NCBI RefSeq assembly: GCF_014270105.1
Contig: NZ_JACNMF010000004.1
Location: forward strand, 62,001-126,000
Origin: Hyunsoonleella aquatilis
GTDB lineage: Bacteria; Bacteroidota; Bacteroidia; Flavobacteriales; Flavobacteriaceae
Direction: 5' to 3'
Length of the DNA stretch: 64,000 nucleotides
The first letter of the stretch is position 1, and each line of letters begins with the position of its first letter. Below, in pieces: positions 8,003 to 21,900 of the stretch. The notes beneath the pieces are model-generated. The model worked only from the letters and a program-made list of their open reading frames with translations, ran no database searches and was not told the origin of the DNA. Made by a program: the position numbers and the translations under genes.

Positions 8003-11000
8003 ATGAAAAAAATTACTTTTTTAATAAGGGTCGGTATACTTATATCAGGTGTATTGCTCTCATTTAATGGATTTTCACAAACATGTGGGTCCACTATTAG
8101 TACATTTCCCTATTCAGAAAATTTTGAGACTGGAGTTGGTGGCTGGACACAAGATACAGGGGATAACTTTGATTGGTCTAGAGACTCAGGAGGAACACCT
8201 TCTACAGGCACTGGACCATCAACTGGCCAAGGCGATACGTGGTATATGTATATTGAAACCTCTTCTCCAAGAATTTCGGGGGACACAGCAAACTTTGAAA
8301 GCCCCTGCTTTAATCTAACAAGTGCAATTGCAGCTAATTTCTCATTTTGGTATCATATGTTTGGTGGTAGCATCGGCTCTCTACATGTTGAACTTAGCAC
8401 GGATAACGGTAGTACCTACCCAAATTTATTATGGTCTCAAACAGGACAAGTCCAAACATCAAATGGACAAGCGTATAATCAAGTTAATTTAAATTTGGCA
8501 GCCTATGTTGGCCAAACCGTAAAAATTAGATTTAGGGGTGTTAGAGGAGCGAGTTGGGATGGAGATATCGCAATTGATAATGTTGGGATGACTGCTACAC
8601 TAGGAAGTTTTCCAGAAATCAACATTCAGGGAAATGCGACCAATATTGCCGATGGAGACACAACTCCAGATGTAAGCGATGATACTGACTTTGGCAACGT
8701 TGATATCACAATAGGAACGAATGCCAATACCTTTACCATTCAAAACTTAGGAACCGCAGCACTTAACCTTACTGGTGGACCTTTGGTTAGTATAACCGGG
8801 GCGCACGCTGCCGATTTTACAGTGACAGCTACCCCTGCCAGCACAATAGCCGCTAGTGGTAGTACTACATTTACCATTACATTTAACCCAAGTGCTTTAG
8901 GCTTAAGAACGGCATCAGTAAGCATTGCAAATGATGATTCAAATGAAAACCCTTATACATTTAGCATTCAAGGTACGGGAACAACACCCAGCCCTGAAAT
9001 AGAAATCGTAGGTAATGGCACAGTTATAAACGATGGTGACACAACGCCATCAACTGCTGACGATACAGACTTTGGTAATGTGAATACTGCTTTAGGAACA
9101 ACAACCGACACCCATACTTTTACTATTAATAACACAGGAGACTTAGCTTTAAACCTAACGGGTACTTCTCCATATGTTACAATATCAGGCACCCATGCAG
9201 CAGATTTTTCAATAACAGCAAATCCAAGCACTCCAGTGGCTATTGCCGGATCCACCACGTTCGATATAACCTTTGACCCTAGTGCCACAGGTATTAGAAC
9301 TGCTACCATAACCATTGCCAATGACGACAGTGATGAAAATCCGTATACCTTTGATATTCAAGGCACAGGAGTTGACCCTTGCAGTTCAACAGTTAGTAGT
9401 TTCCCATATACCGAAGACTTTGAATCCAATACAGTCGGTGCATGGATCCAAGATACTGCCGATGATTTTAACTGGACTGTAAACAGTGGAGGAACGGGCT
9501 CCACAGGAACCGGCCCTAATGCTGCCGGTGGTGGCACCTACTATATTTATACTGAAGCTTCTTCGAATTTTAATAATACAAGCAATCTATTTAGCCCATG
9601 TTTTGACCTTACGGGGGTGGCTAATCCAGAATTCTCGTTTAGCTACCATATGTATGGAGCCGATATGGGCACCCTTAATATAGATGTAAGCACCGATGGA
9701 GGTGCTACCTATGGCACAAACCTTTGGACTCAAACCGGCCAGGTACAAACTGCCAATGGCGATGCATGGATTTCTGTTACCATCAACCTTGCCGCGTACA
9801 TCGGACAAACCATCAAATTAAGAATACAAGGCATCACGGGTAGCAATTATCAAAGTGACATTGCAGTAGATGACCTTGCACTTGCAGATGTAACTCCTGA
9901 ACCCGAAATCAATATTGTTGGAAATGCTACATCGATAAGCGACGGAGATACTACGCCATCCACAACCGACGATACTGATTTTGGTGATGTAGATGTAGCG
10001 ACTGGAACAGATGCCAATATATTTACTATTGAGAATTCTGGCACAGCTGACCTTAATTTAACCGGTGCTTCCCCCTATATATCAATTACGGGTACCCACG
10101 CGGCAGATTTTACCGTTACAGCAACACCATCAACACCAATAAGTGCAACTGGAAGCACAACGTTCACCATAACTTTTGACCCTAGTGCTTTAGGGCTAAG
10201 GACAGCTACAGTTTCTATTGCAAATGATGATAGCGATGAAAACCCATACACTTTTGACATTCAGGGAACGGGTGTTGTACCAAGTCCAGAAATAGAAATT
10301 GAGGGCAACGGAACTGTAATCCCCGACGGAGATGTGACACCTATTGTAGCGGATAATACAGACTTTGGAAATGTAAATACAGTTGGCGCAACACTTGGCC
10401 ATACTTTTACCATTAACAATACTGGTCTTTTAGATTTAAATCTAGTTGGTATTTCGCCATATATTACGATTACAGGAACCAATGCCGCCGACTTTACGGT
10501 AACCACAATACCATCAAGCACTATTGCGCCTGGAAATTCAACCACATTTGTAATCACCTTTGACCCCGGCGCAGCTGGACTTAGAACAGCCACTATAACC
10601 ATAGCAAATGATGATAGTGACGAAAATCCATATAATTTCGATATTCAAGGTACCGGTGTAGACGGACCTCCACAGTATACAGCGTATTATGAAAGTTTTG
10701 ATGCTTCTAACGGCGGGTGGACCATCATAACCTCAACAAATGATAGTTGGGTTTGGACATCAGCCTACCCAGTTTCTGTGACTCTTGAAATTGCAGAGGG
10801 TGGTTTCTGGAGAAATAACAGCTACAATAGCTATGTAAATAATACCAATATTGTTGTTGAAAGTCCCGTATATGATTTTACAGGTTTAGAAAACCTGAGG
10901 CTTAGTTTAGATTTGGAATACGACACCGAAGACAATGTTGATGGAATGCGAATTTTATACTCAGTCTCTGGCGGGCCATTCACCCTTCTTGGTGCTTCCG

Positions 11001-14000
11001 GCTCAGGCACAAACTGGTACGAAGATAATGCATCTGCTTTGGGCACTGATGGCTGGAACGGAGATAGTAAACCTTCTGCTCCAACATTTTCAGGAGCTTA
11101 CAATCATTTTCAAAATGCTACCTTGGATTTGGATGATCTCACCTTTGCCAACCAGAGCAATGTGAGGTTCAGAATAGAATTTTCAAGTGATGGCTCTAGT
11201 ACAGATGTTGGTGTCGCATTTGATAATTTCAAGATAGAAGCGGATCCGTCAACAGTGCTCAACGACGCAACAGTTGCGCCAGCAGATGTCACGTCCAATC
11301 TACGCCTGTGGTTAAAAGCCAATGAAGGTATTTCAGTATCAGACGGCACAGCTTTAACCAGCTGGGAAGACCAAGCTTATGATACAAGCCTAGACAAAGA
11401 AGATGCCAATGCCGCAAGTACTTTGGCACCAATTTACAGAGATAATGCCACTCGAAATATCAACTTTAACCCAATCGCAGATTTTGACAACAACAATACC
11501 GAATACATGAACGGTAAAGGAGGATTCCATTCCCAGGATTACTTTGTTGTGGTAAAAAGTGATGACGTGGTGGATACACAAACAGGTACCTTTTCTCCGG
11601 GGAGACAATTTTCTATTGGTGGGCGTTCCGACGATGCCAACTATCATGAGGACCCCACAGGATTATCATTTGGTAGTGCTACAGGAAGGTATGTAAATGA
11701 AGTGATAGCACATAATATGGGTGCCTATGCCAATACCAGTAGTACACCAGGTGTGGACTCATACGGTAGAGCATTTACATCTTCAAGCGACACTTTTGAT
11801 CATGTTATGATTTTGAACGTTAAGGCCAATGGCGCAAGAACTTCAAAAGAAATATATAAAAACGGTAAACAAATTGATAACACTACCGGTACAACAGGAA
11901 CATCAGGAACAGGTACGCCGCTAAACTATTACGAATTTGACAACTTGTCCTTCCTAATAGGAACTGGCCGAAGTGGAATTGCAGGTAGAACTACCTCTCA
12001 ACTCAATGGTATGTTGGGTGAAGTTATTTCTTATAAAGCTCCTAATTCTGCCTTGAATCAACAGAAAATTCAAAGTTATTTAGGCATAAAATATGGTATC
12101 ACTTTACAGCGCGCCACTTCAACCTTAACGGATTACAGGCAGAATGATGTGGACTATATCGATTCTCAAGGCAATGTGATTTGGGATACAAGCGCCAATA
12201 CTGGTTATAATTATGATATAGCGGGCATTGGTAGGGATGACGCATCCGAACTCAACCAGAAGCAATCCAAAAGCCAGAATGTTGAATCAGACGGCACGGA
12301 TGCCTATGGCCCAACGTTAACCAGCGGATTCTTAACGATAGGACTTACAGATGTCTATGATACCAATAATGATAATATTACAACCAATACCACAACATTT
12401 ACCGACAGACAATTCTTGGTTTGGGGTAATAATGGTGCGGATATCACCAGTGCTCCATTTACTGTAAATGTTGATATGAGTGCAGGCATTGCAGGTCTTT
12501 CAACGCCAGTGACATTTGACGGGATGCAACGCATTTGGAAAGTGGTTGAAATTGGCGGGGATATTCCTTCTTGTAAAGTAAAATTGCCTCAAAATGCCAT
12601 TAGAAATATTTCTCCTCCAGGAAGTTATCTGATGTTTATTTCCGATACAAACATATTTGACCCTACAGCAGATTACAGGGTAATGGTGCCAGACGGCAGT
12701 GGCAACCTTGAAACCGACTATGATTTCAATGGCACAAAGTATATAACCTTCGGTTATGCGCCTCAGGTCATTGTTGAACGCTCTGTTTATTTTGACGGTG
12801 CTTCGGATTATGTTGATATGGATGACAACTTAGACCTAAATACATCCAACTTTACTATTTCTGCATGGATAAAAAGAGATGTAGGTGCTATAAATGCTTC
12901 AATTGTTTCAAAAAGAGATAACGCCTTTACTGAAGGCTACGACTTAAGAATTGACGGCTCAGGCAGATTGTCATTCGCTATTAATGGCGGGGCGGCTACC
13001 CTAACCTCTTCTGTAGCTATTCCCGAGAGCAAATGGCACCATGTTGCAGTAATATATAATAGTGGTACAGCTACATTGTACATTGATGGTGTAGCGGACA
13101 CTAGTGCATCCTCATGGCCGGCACCAACAGCAACTTCACGAAAGTTCTTAATTGCTGCGGCAGATGGATATGATCCAAATACAACTGATTATTTCGCGGG
13201 TAACATTGATGAAGTTAGGGTATGGGATACCGCTTTAACAGTGGACCAACTAAGGTACGTAATGAACCAAGAAATTATGGATGACGCAACACTTGCTCTT
13301 CAATACGGAGATGTGATTCCTACGACTATTTCGAAGTGTGAAATCAGTGCGGTGCCGTGGACCGACCTTGCGGGGTATTACCCAATGTCTGTATATACGT
13401 ATACAAATACAAATGACATCTCAGGAAACAATATCCAAGGCGCACTAAGAAACCTAAATACTGTGGACCGCCAAACTGCTCCACTTCCTTATGAAACTGA
13501 GGCGGCCGGATCATGGGACGCTGCCGGAACTTGGCTAAATAATGCGGATCAAAATTTACCAAATTCACTTTCTATTGTTGATGGCGTTACCCCTATTGAT
13601 TGGAATATTGTGGAAATTAACCACGATACCTATCTTGGTTCGTCCCCAACAGCCGCCAGATCGCGAGATTGTATCGTTCAAGGTTTGATTGTTAATAGTG
13701 GTGATTTACAAGTAAACGGAGATACCGTAGGAAACACTGGTATTGGACTGACCGTAACGCATTACTTAAGAATTGATGGTACGCTAGATTTAGAAGGAGA
13801 ATCCCAATTAGTACAGACGGATCAAAGTGATTTTGATACTGCAAGTACAGGTACCCTGGAAAGGGACCAACAAGGGTATTCCAATACCTATTTGTATAAC
13901 TATTGGTCTTCGCCAGTATCTACTACAAGTAATGCTAGCTATGACGTAACTGATGTTTTCAACAATATTGGATTTCTTACCTCCGGATATAATGGCACAA

Positions 14001-15376
14001 GTTCTCCGGTTCAAAACGCCGATTATTGGATTTGGAAATACGCCAACAGACCAAATGATGTATATAGCGAGTGGCAACATGTTAGAAGTACAGGGTCCTT
14101 GTCAGTAGGCGAAGGCTTCACCATGAAAGGCCCAGGAACGCTAACCGCAGACCAAAACTACATCTTTCAAGGTCAACCAAATAATGGTGATTTCAGTTTG
14201 TCAATCACTGTAGATAACGAATATTTAGTCGGGAACCCCTACCCTTCAGCATTAGATGCCAACCAATTCATTTTGGACAACATTAGCGCTACAGATGGCG
14301 GAACTAATACCACAAATGTGATTAATGGCGCATTGTATTTTTGGGATCACTTTGCTGTAAATAGCCATATTTTAGCTGAATACCAAGGTGGATATGCAGT
14401 TTATACGCTTTTGGGCGGCACTGTTGCCGTTTCAACGGATGCAAGAATTAATGCGACTTATGTTTCAGGAACCACACTACCCGAAAGATATATTGCAGTT
14501 GGACAAGGTTTCTTCGTATCCGCTGTAGATGATGGAGGCATCGCCGGGCTCACACAGCCCATTGTTGGCGGAAACCTCCTGTTTAGAAATAGCCAAAGAG
14601 CTTACCAAAAGGAATTTGTTTCAGGCTCCAACACAGGCTCGGCACATTTTAAAAAGGGAAAATCTAAATCAGCTGCTAAGGCACAGCCTGAGGATACCAG
14701 AGAAAAAATTAGATTAATGTTCGATTCGCCAGGTGGTTATCACCGTCAATTATTGGTTGGCGTGGATAACAATGCCTCAACAGCCTTTGATATCGGCTAC
14801 GACGCCTTTTTAAACGAGGATAATAGGGAGGATATGTACTGGACCATGGACAATTCCAAACTGGTAATCCAAGCTTTAGATAACTTTGATGAGGACCAAT
14901 TTATCCCTTTTGGCGTTAGAATAGACAGAGAAGGCTTAGCCACAATAAGAATTGAAAACCTGGAAAACATTAGTGCTAGTAAAGACATTTTTGTACACGA
15001 TATAGAATTGGATACCTATCATAATTTGAAAGAAAGTGACTTCAGCATAGTGTTAAGCCCAGGCGAGTATAATTCACGCTTTGAAATTACTTTCCAAAGT
15101 AATGTTTCATTGAGTACTGACGATGTAGAAGATTTAAATCTGCAAGTTTATTTTTCAAATGAAAAAGAAAGTATTATAGTAAATAACCCAAAACATACTG
15201 ATATTGAAACTGTGGAAATGTTCAATATTCTTGGTCAATCTGTATTCAGGGCTCAACCTGACAAAATGGACGAGTCTTACCTTGAATTTAAAACAAGACA
15301 GATTCACAAGGGTGTTTACGTTATTTCTGTGGCATCAGAAAATGGTACTATTACCAACAAAGTTTTGATTGATTAA
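8003..15376 (+). CDS. Giant surface protein: MAM, choice-of-anchor D, LamG domains, T9SS sorting signal
   Basis: A 2457-residue exported protein without a recognised catalytic domain. Signal peptide to about residue 26 (GFSQ). Then a MAM-like domain ([11 protein letters not shown]...), two choice-of-anchor D/ASPM-SPD2-Hydin-like modules ([19 protein letters not shown]..., [20 protein letters not shown]), a second MAM-like domain, two more choice-of-anchor D modules, a jelly-roll-like segment (about 890-1085), a LamG-like region with [11 protein letters not shown] that resembles DUF8202 proteins (about 1090-1590), a LamG/concanavalin-like domain (about 1592-1752, [12 protein letters not shown]...SAWIKRD), a long region shared with the next gene, and a C-terminal T9SS-type module. 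Such proteins serve adhesion or polysaccharide contact in gliding marine Bacteroidota; the exact ligand is unknown. It has its own promoter and terminator, so it is probably monocistronic. Confidence 0.85.
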   Translation: MKKITFLIRVGILISGVLLSFNGFSQTCGSTISTFPYSENFETGVGGWTQDTGDNFDWSRDSGGTPSTGTGPSTGQGDTWYMYIETSSPRISGDTANFESPCFNLTSAIAANFSFWYHMFGGSIGSLHVELSTDNGSTYPNLLWSQTGQVQTSNGQAYNQVNLNLAAYVGQTVKIRFRGVRGASWDGDIAIDNVGMTATLGSFPEINIQGNATNIADGDTTPDVSDDTDFGNVDITIGTNANTFTIQNLGTAALNLTGGPLVSITGAHAADFTVTATPASTIAASGSTTFTITFNPSALGLRTASVSIANDDSNENPYTFSIQGTGTTPSPEIEIVGNGTVINDGDTTPSTADDTDFGNVNTALGTTTDTHTFTINNTGDLALNLTGTSPYVTISGTHAADFSITANPSTPVAIAGSTTFDITFDPSATGIRTATITIANDDSDENPYTFDIQGTGVDPCSSTVSSFPYTEDFESNTVGAWIQDTADDFNWTVNSGGTGSTGTGPNAAGGGTYYIYTEASSNFNNTSNLFSPCFDLTGVANPEFSFSYHMYGADMGTLNIDVSTDGGATYGTNLWTQTGQVQTANGDAWISVTINLAAYIGQTIKLRIQGITGSNYQSDIAVDDLALADVTPEPEINIVGNATSISDGDTTPSTTDDTDFGDVDVATGTDANIFTIENSGTADLNLTGASPYISITGTHAADFTVTATPSTPISATGSTTFTITFDPSALGLRTATVSIANDDSDENPYTFDIQGTGVVPSPEIEIEGNGTVIPDGDVTPIVADNTDFGNVNTVGATLGHTFTINNTGLLDLNLVGISPYITITGTNAADFTVTTIPSSTIAPGNSTTFVITFDPGAAGLRTATITIANDDSDENPYNFDIQGTGVDGPPQYTAYYESFDASNGGWTIITSTNDSWVWTSAYPVSVTLEIAEGGFWRNNSYNSYVNNTNIVVESPVYDFTGLENLRLSLDLEYDTEDNVDGMRILYSVSGGPFTLLGASGSGTNWYEDNASALGTDGWNGDSKPSAPTFSGAYNHFQNATLDLDDLTFANQSNVRFRIEFSSDGSSTDVGVAFDNFKIEADPSTVLNDATVAPADVTSNLRLWLKANEGISVSDGTALTSWEDQAYDTSLDKEDANAASTLAPIYRDNATRNINFNPIADFDNNNTEYMNGKGGFHSQDYFVVVKSDDVVDTQTGTFSPGRQFSIGGRSDDANYHEDPTGLSFGSATGRYVNEVIAHNMGAYANTSSTPGVDSYGRAFTSSSDTFDHVMILNVKANGARTSKEIYKNGKQIDNTTGTTGTSGTGTPLNYYEFDNLSFLIGTGRSGIAGRTTSQLNGMLGEVISYKAPNSALNQQKIQSYLGIKYGITLQRATSTLTDYRQNDVDYIDSQGNVIWDTSANTGYNYDIAGIGRDDASELNQKQSKSQNVESDGTDAYGPTLTSGFLTIGLTDVYDTNNDNITTNTTTFTDRQFLVWGNNGADITSAPFTVNVDMSAGIAGLSTPVTFDGMQRIWKVVEIGGDIPSCKVKLPQNAIRNISPPGSYLMFISDTNIFDPTADYRVMVPDGSGNLETDYDFNGTKYITFGYAPQVIVERSVYFDGASDYVDMDDNLDLNTSNFTISAWIKRDVGAINASIVSKRDNAFTEGYDLRIDGSGRLSFAINGGAATLTSSVAIPESKWHHVAVIYNSGTATLYIDGVADTSASSWPAPTATSRKFLIAAADGYDPNTTDYFAGNIDEVRVWDTALTVDQLRYVMNQEIMDDATLALQYGDVIPTTISKCEISAVPWTDLAGYYPMSVYTYTNTNDISGNNIQGALRNLNTVDRQTAPLPYETEAAGSWDAAGTWLNNADQNLPNSLSIVDGVTPIDWNIVEINHDTYLGSSPTAARSRDCIVQGLIVNSGDLQVNGDTVGNTGIGLTVTHYLRIDGTLDLEGESQLVQTDQSDFDTASTGTLERDQQGYSNTYLYNYWSSPVSTTSNASYDVTDVFNNIGFLTSGYNGTSSPVQNADYWIWKYANRPNDVYSEWQHVRSTGSLSVGEGFTMKGPGTLTADQNYIFQGQPNNGDFSLSITVDNEYLVGNPYPSALDANQFILDNISATDGGTNTTNVINGALYFWDHFAVNSHILAEYQGGYAVYTLLGGTVAVSTDARINATYVSGTTLPERYIAVGQGFFVSAVDDGGIAGLTQPIVGGNLLFRNSQRAYQKEFVSGSNTGSAHFKKGKSKSAAKAQPEDTREKIRLMFDSPGGYHRQLLVGVDNNASTAFDIGYDAFLNEDNREDMYWTMDNSKLVIQALDNFDEDQFIPFGVRIDREGLATIRIENLENISASKDIFVHDIELDTYHNLKESDFSIVLSPGEYNSRFEITFQSNVSLSTDDVEDLNLQVYFSNEKESIIVNNPKHTDIETVEMFNILGQSVFRAQPDKMDESYLEFKTRQIHKGVYVISVASENGTITNKVLID

Positions 15377-15432
15377 TTGCCAACGAGAAGCAAAAATTCA
15401 TAGAGACTTAAATTAGAATTAAGACCAACTGA

Positions 15433-15465
15433 TATACCCCAAACCTAGATTTGGGGTATATTTTA
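15433..15465 (+). terminator. Terminator after the 2457-residue protein gene
   Basis: An 11-bp perfect stem, TATACCCCAAA with TTTGGGGTATA, 6-nt loop CCTAGA, followed by TTTT. It begins 56 nt after the stop. Confidence 0.8.
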
Positions 15466-15529
15466 AAAACATATTTTGTCGTGCATATAATCTCTTTATC
15501 GAATATATAAAAGTAAAATCAATCGGTTT

Positions 15530-15546
15530 CCTATATTGTCGGCACC
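15530..15546 (+). promoter_or_regulatory. Possible -7 promoter element of the 1061-residue protein gene
   Basis: TTCCTATATTGTCGGCACC spans a TATATTG element that resembles the orphan promoter at 26681 (CCTATATTAGCACC). It lies about 45 nt upstream of the ATG. No convincing -33 box and no LytTR-like direct repeat is visible here. Confidence 0.35.
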
Positions 15547-15583
15547 AAAACTATTTTTTAACTAACCTGCCAAAATCCTACTT

Positions 15584-18500
15584 ATGAAGAACATTGCAAT
15601 TGCTGTAATATTGGCTTTCTCTCTCCTTTTTTGCAATACATTGCAAGCGCAGTTGCACCCCACTCCGGAGTGTGGACAAAACTTCAATTTAAATTGGACG
15701 ACAAGTTCGGCAAGCGAAGATGCATATTGGAGACCGGGAACACTTTCAAATACGTATTCGAATGTTGACGATTCTGGGATAGACATCAAAATAGAATTTA
15801 CAGGTGAAACCAGCACGCTAGGATTTTGGTCTGGACAGACCCCTAAAATAGGAACTCAATCCAGCTATCTTTATAAAGGCATTGATTTATTAACAAACGG
15901 TTTTTCTGGGGAGGGCATAACTTGCACTATTACATTTAGCCAGCCTATTTACGCCCTATCCTTTGACATACATCACATTAATGTTTCCCTGGGGAAAGGA
16001 GATAAATATACCATTAAAGGAAAGGACGTTAATGGAAACGACATCTACCCAAAATTTAACACTTCAGCTCAACCTCCATATACAGTTGATGAAACTACCG
16101 GAATTGTAAATGCTGTGGCAAATTTATCGGCAGGTGAAAATCCCATGCTGGGGGTAAATTTTGCTGACTCCAATTATATCACAAGCATTACTATACTTTG
16201 GGAGGATTGCAATACCTGCAACCCTGAGAGCTTGCATGCCACCGGGATTGGAAATTTCAGTTTTTGCAAACCGCAAACCTTGGATTTTGACGGTACTGAT
16301 GATTATGTTAGTAGATCCTCTTTTTTAGGTGGCCAACAACAAGCAACATTGATGTCCTGGATTAAATTGGACGATTATACCGGTGATTACACCATTATGG
16401 GACAGCCCAACTGTATGCTTTTTGTCGATAGTAATAACAGCCTACGAGCATCCTTAAAAACCGATTCGAGAGGGGACATTGCATCTCCTGCTTTGGAATC
16501 GATGGTTTTGGACGAGAACATTTGGTATCATGTGGCGTTGATTTACGATGGTATTAATGGAAATATTTCACTTTTTATCAATGGTGAAAAAGAATGGGAA
16601 CATACAAATTCGGATGTCGCAAATACAACGCTCAGTAATTCAAGTGAATGGAGTGCATTCGATTTTGAAATAGGTAGAAATTCAGTTTCAAAAGACAACT
16701 ATTTTGATGGCTCAATAAATGAAATAAGAGTTTACAACAAGGCTCTAGCGGAAGCTCAATTACAAGCTCAAATCTTTCAAAAAATAGAATCCAAAAATGA
16801 AAGTATCACAGGTGCTATTGCCCATAATACTATTGAAGGACTATCTTGGAAGGATTTGTTGCTCTATTATACAATGGAAATTTTGGACACTGGCTATACT
16901 GCTGACAAATCTAATTATTCCGAACACGGGCTATTGCACAACATGGAAGAAACCTATCAGGATTTTGACGCACCCCTACCCTTCGTCTCAAAAGAGACCG
17001 CCACAGGCGATTGGAAGAACCCTGAAAATTGGTTGCAAGGAGATGTGTGGGATGCATATAGAGGCTTTCCCGAATATGCTATTTTACAGGTAAAAGGAAA
17101 CTTAGACATCAACGAAAATGCCACAATCTTGGGGCTTATCGTCGATTCAGGCGCTTCGCTATCTGTTAAAAATGATTCGGGCTTATTCAACACCAGTTAT
17201 CTTAGATTAGATGGCACCCTAAGCCTAGAAGGAGATTCTCAACTCATACAAGCTTCGGAAAGTTTGCTGGATCCTTTGAGTTCTGGCGTATTGGAAAAAG
17301 AACTTGAAGGCACGGCGGACAAATACACCTATAATTATTGGGCATCTCCTGTTGGAAGGCAAAGTAATAGCACTAACAATAACAGTTTTACAGTAAAAGA
17401 CATTTTTGCCGATGTTAATTTTTTGGAAAGTGGTTATGACGGTGTTGCGGTACCTCTGGGAATAGCGGATTACTGGATTTGGAAATTCTCCAATAATTCA
17501 GGAAATACTACTGCCACGTGGCAACAGGTAAGAAGTTCTGGAGAAATAATGGTGGGCGAAGGTTTCACAATGAAAGGCCCAGGAACGGGTACTATTTCAG
17601 ACGTGCAAAAATATACACTTCAAGGCAAACCAAATAACGGAACAATTGAAATCAATGTTACCGCCGGTAGCGATTACCTAGTGGGCAATCCCTATCCATC
17701 CGCCATCGATGCCATACAGTTTTTAAAGGATAATAAAAATTTGGAAACAGATGCAAGCATGACCAACGGTACTTTATATTTTTGGAAACATTGGGGAGGC
17801 AACTCCCACATTGCGGATAATTATCAGGGAGGCTATGCCACATTCTCTCTTTCCGGAGGAGTGCCTGCCGCTTCAAAAGGTTCAGACAGCCCTGAAATAT
17901 CAACAGGGGGCACACCCAACGAAATCCCTGGAAGGTTTATCCCTGTAGGTCAAGGATTTTATCTTACGGCGACTTCTAACGGCAAAATTATGTTTAATAA
18001 CAATCAGAGAGTTTTATATCATCAGCCGCAAGAGTCCTCTACAACAAACAAGAAATTTCAAAAACTGGTTGAAGAGGAAGCAGAAGACCCCAGAACAAAA
18101 ATAAGACTTGGGTTTACCTCGCCAAATACCCTAAGAAGACAATTGCTCCTCACTATTGACGAGGATGCAACCCCTGCAATAGATTGGGGCTATGACTCCA
18201 AGTACATCGACACCCAGATTGACGATATGTATTGGATGATCCAAAATCAAAAGCACACCATCCAAGGTACGAATGAAATCAATGAAGAAACAGTGTTTCC
18301 GTTGGGTATCCATACTGATATGGACGGTTTCAATAGCATTTCTATTGACGAGTTGGAAAATACACCAAACGATTTTATAATTTATCTTCATGATAAAGAA
18401 TTGAATACTTATCATGACCTAACCCAGTGGAAATACGAAATCTTTTTGTCCACAGGAGAATACCTCAACCGTTTTGAAATTGTTTTTTCCCAATCTCAGA

Positions 18501-18769
18501 CCTTAAGTGCCCAGACACATTTGGAAAGCGAACAAATAGAGGTTTATTTTTCTAATGAAAAGAACAGTATCGTCATCAACAACCCTTCTTCTCAGATGAT
18601 CGAATCTGTTGAAATGTTCAATATTCTTGGTCAATCATTGTTTCAGCGCGAAACCAAAACCAACAAAAACCATCTTAAGTTTAGCGCCAATCATATCCCC
18701 CCAAATAACTATATTCTAAAAATTGAAACCGAATATGGTACTATAGCCAAAAAAGTAGCTATATTATAA
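15584..18769 (+). CDS. LamG-domain surface protein, T9SS substrate
   Basis: A 1061-residue exported protein with signal peptide MKNIAIAVILAFSLLFCN, cleavage probably at LQAQ. Residues about 30-225 form an all-beta region of unknown family; about 226-400 is a LamG/concanavalin-like domain (LDFDGTDDYVSR, LMSWIKLDDY, GSINEIRVYNKAL). From about residue 470 to the end it aligns with the C-terminal part of the preceding gene product: [48 protein letters not shown] and [10 protein letters not shown] all have near-copies there. The last 80 residues look like a T9SS sorting module. No catalytic motif is seen. It is likely a shorter paralogue of the upstream gene; a glycan- or protein-binding surface role is inferred only from the LamG fold. 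Confidence 0.82.
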   Translation: MKNIAIAVILAFSLLFCNTLQAQLHPTPECGQNFNLNWTTSSASEDAYWRPGTLSNTYSNVDDSGIDIKIEFTGETSTLGFWSGQTPKIGTQSSYLYKGIDLLTNGFSGEGITCTITFSQPIYALSFDIHHINVSLGKGDKYTIKGKDVNGNDIYPKFNTSAQPPYTVDETTGIVNAVANLSAGENPMLGVNFADSNYITSITILWEDCNTCNPESLHATGIGNFSFCKPQTLDFDGTDDYVSRSSFLGGQQQATLMSWIKLDDYTGDYTIMGQPNCMLFVDSNNSLRASLKTDSRGDIASPALESMVLDENIWYHVALIYDGINGNISLFINGEKEWEHTNSDVANTTLSNSSEWSAFDFEIGRNSVSKDNYFDGSINEIRVYNKALAEAQLQAQIFQKIESKNESITGAIAHNTIEGLSWKDLLLYYTMEILDTGYTADKSNYSEHGLLHNMEETYQDFDAPLPFVSKETATGDWKNPENWLQGDVWDAYRGFPEYAILQVKGNLDINENATILGLIVDSGASLSVKNDSGLFNTSYLRLDGTLSLEGDSQLIQASESLLDPLSSGVLEKELEGTADKYTYNYWASPVGRQSNSTNNNSFTVKDIFADVNFLESGYDGVAVPLGIADYWIWKFSNNSGNTTATWQQVRSSGEIMVGEGFTMKGPGTGTISDVQKYTLQGKPNNGTIEINVTAGSDYLVGNPYPSAIDAIQFLKDNKNLETDASMTNGTLYFWKHWGGNSHIADNYQGGYATFSLSGGVPAASKGSDSPEISTGGTPNEIPGRFIPVGQGFYLTATSNGKIMFNNNQRVLYHQPQESSTTNKKFQKLVEEEAEDPRTKIRLGFTSPNTLRRQLLLTIDEDATPAIDWGYDSKYIDTQIDDMYWMIQNQKHTIQGTNEINEETVFPLGIHTDMDGFNSISIDELENTPNDFIIYLHDKELNTYHDLTQWKYEIFLSTGEYLNRFEIVFSQSQTLSAQTHLESEQIEVYFSNEKNSIVINNPSSQMIESVEMFNILGQSLFQRETKTNKNHLKFSANHIPPNNYILKIETEYGTIAKKVAIL

Positions 18770-18988
18770 TGTTAATCCAATAGAAATCTCCTAAAAGAGA
18801 CGGAATTTTCAAACACATTACGTTGTCATTCAATATCTTACATTTTATGTAAGCGCTTTCTTTGCACTAGTTATGGCAAAACCATAATTATATAAGTTTT
18901 TAATAATTTGTTGATAAAATTTATCTACGGTATAGTAAAAAAGATTAATTTAAGTCTCAATTAACCTTTATTATATCCAACCTTAGTT

Positions 18989-21900
18989 ATGAAAAAAATA
19001 CTTTTTCTGTTCAGTATTTTACTGAACCTTTCCCTCGCGTTTTCACAACAAATTAATTACAAACGTGTCAGTATTAGCAATCCCAGTAGTGCCACCATCT
19101 CTCAGATGGCACAATCAGGAATAGACCTTCAATGTGGTGCCATATATAAAGATGGCAAGTTGCAATTGGAATTATCGCAAAACGAACTAGCCACAATCTC
19201 CAGGTTAGGCGTACCTTACAATGTGCTTATAGATGACTTAAGCACTTATTATGCGGACCGCGCCCAAAAAAACCTTCCCAGGGCCAGGCAAGAGCTTCAA
19301 GCTCAAAAAGGCTTCCAATCCAAAGCTGGATTTGGCAAAAGCAGTGTTTCGAGTGTGGTACTAGACAATATTGGCCAATATAACGGGTGTGATGAAATTA
19401 ACTGGAGCACACCTACAAATTTCAAACTTGGAAGTATGGGTGGTTGCCTCACGGTTTCAGAAGCCTTGGCAGAGCTTGATTTAATGCGATCGCTTTACCC
19501 CAATATTATTTCAGTGAAAACAGATGCCTCCCCTACCAATCAAACTACTGTAGAAGGCAGAACAACTTATTACGTAAGAATTTCAGATAACCCTGATATT
19601 GACGAATCTGGAGAGCCAGAAACCTTATATACTGGAATGACGCACTCTCGAGAACTTTCCAGTTTGATGAATCTGATGTACTATATGTGGTATATTCTTG
19701 AAAATTACGGTTCGGATCCTGCGATAACCAATTTAGTAAACAACCAGGAATTATACTTTATTCCAATTGTTAATTCTGACGGTTTGGCCTATAACGAATC
19801 CATTTTGCCCAATGGTGGTGGGTTACAGCGAAAAAACAGGAACATCTATAATGGAAGTTGTGGAACCACCTCCGAAGGAGTCGATCTCAACAGAAATTTT
19901 GGATACTATTGGGGCAATGGTGGGTCTTCTACAAATACGTGTAGTGAAACCTATCGAGGCCCTACGTTTTTCTCCGAGCCTGAATCTCAAATCGTCAGAG
20001 ACTTCTTTTTGCAACACGACTTCAAGCTGGTATTGAACCATCATTCATTTAAAAATGCCATGCTTCATGGCTATGCAGGCGTAGATCCAGCAACTTTAGA
20101 TGCCGCTGGTGTGGACAGACGAGAAGATGAATTTGCCAAATACAATCATGATATGACCCATTTTAACCGTTATGCATACGGTCCAAGCACCCAAATAAGT
20201 GCATTAAACAGTGGGAACATGAATGACTGGATGATGGGTCCTGCCGTTGCTGGTTCTACTGGTGGCCCCGGTGCAGGTATAAATGCCATGGCATGGACGC
20301 CAGAGAATGGATCGGGATCTGAAGCTGGTTCAACTGGCAGTGGCTTTTGGCCGGATCCCTTGCTCATCGATGATATTGCCAGAAGAGCTATGAGAGGTAA
20401 TTTTCTGGCTGCATATTTTAGCGGTAAGTACGCGAAACTTATTGATTTATCTCCTTCCAATATTACCGCTTTAAATGGGAATCTAAATTTTGGAATTGAG
20501 TATTTAGGACAAACCGCCAGTGACTTTACGCTTTCAGTTACACCTGTTTCTGCCAATATAAATTCTATAAGTAGCCCAAGCTCCCAGATTGGGATGTCTG
20601 CGCTAGAACAGCGGAATGTGGTCGCAACATATAGCTTGGACAATGCTATACAGGCCAATGACATTATTGAATTTAATGTTGCCTTAAGCAATGATGACGG
20701 AGTAATTTATCAAGCAAATATCAAAAAATATTACACACCAAATATTCAGTTTGTTGATGACCCAGATACGGACGGAACTTCAAACTGGACGGCTGCAGGA
20801 GGATCTTGGGGCACTATCTCCCTCAATGGATTTTCTGGTACAACAACAACGGCCATTACTGATTCGCCGTCTGGCTCATACGCTAACAATGAATCCAAGA
20901 CGCTTCAGCTTAATTCCACTATTGCCACTACTGGTGTTAACGAAACCATCATTCAGTATTATGCCAAATGGGATTTAGAGCGAAGTTTTGATTATGTACA
21001 GATTGAAGCTTCCACTAATGGATCAACATGGACCCCCCTATGCGGGACCTATACCAAACCTGGAGCCCCAAACGAAAACAATACTTACTCCGGAAAAAGC
21101 ACAACCAACAATAATTTTCAGCCTGATGGCGAACAATTGTATGACGGAGATACTCAGGATAAATGGGTGATGGAAGAGATTATCATTGATGGCACGAACA
21201 ACAATGCTTATTTTAATCAATCAACCGTTTATTTGAGATTTAATTTCAATACTGATGGCTCCAATAGACAAGATAGCTACACCACTTCTTTTGACGGATT
21301 TGTTTTTGATGATTTTAGGGTATTGGGCGTACAAATTCCTTGTGTCCTGTCAGTTCCTGTTGGATTGAGTGTTTCTAACATTGGCGTAACCACAGCCACC
21401 TTAACCTGGGATCAGGTAACCTCCGCAACATACGACATAAGGTACAAAGCAATCAGTGATACCAACTGGACAGAAATTAATGATATAAACGGACTTACTA
21501 CCGACTTATCTGGGTTAGCAGAATCCACGGATTACGAAGTTCAAATTAGAAGTCGCTGTACTTCAAACACTTCAAACTATAGCAGTTCGGTTAATTTTAC
21601 TACCAACGCATTTGTGGCCTGCACGGGCACTTCGATTGCCTCTTTCCCTTATAATGAAGGCTTCGAAGGCTCTATCGGAGATTGGACCCAATCCACGGCA
21701 GACGATTTAAATTGGTTAGTCAATTCAAACACCACACCCTCCCAAAGCACAGGCCCTTCAGGAGCAATAGAAGGCTCCAGCTATATATATGTTGAAGCTT
21801 CTGTTGAAGGCACCGGTTATCCTAACAAAAGAGCAATAATTAGCTCGCCCTGTTTCGACCTTACCGGAATGATTCAGGCTACTTTCAGCTTCAAATACCA

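Noticed and set aside
20170-20691. 173-codon open frame on the minus strand inside the second M14 gene
   Set aside because: It is antisense to the conserved catalytic domain (NHHSF, WTPENG) and has no recognisable domain; codon pattern follows the sense gene.
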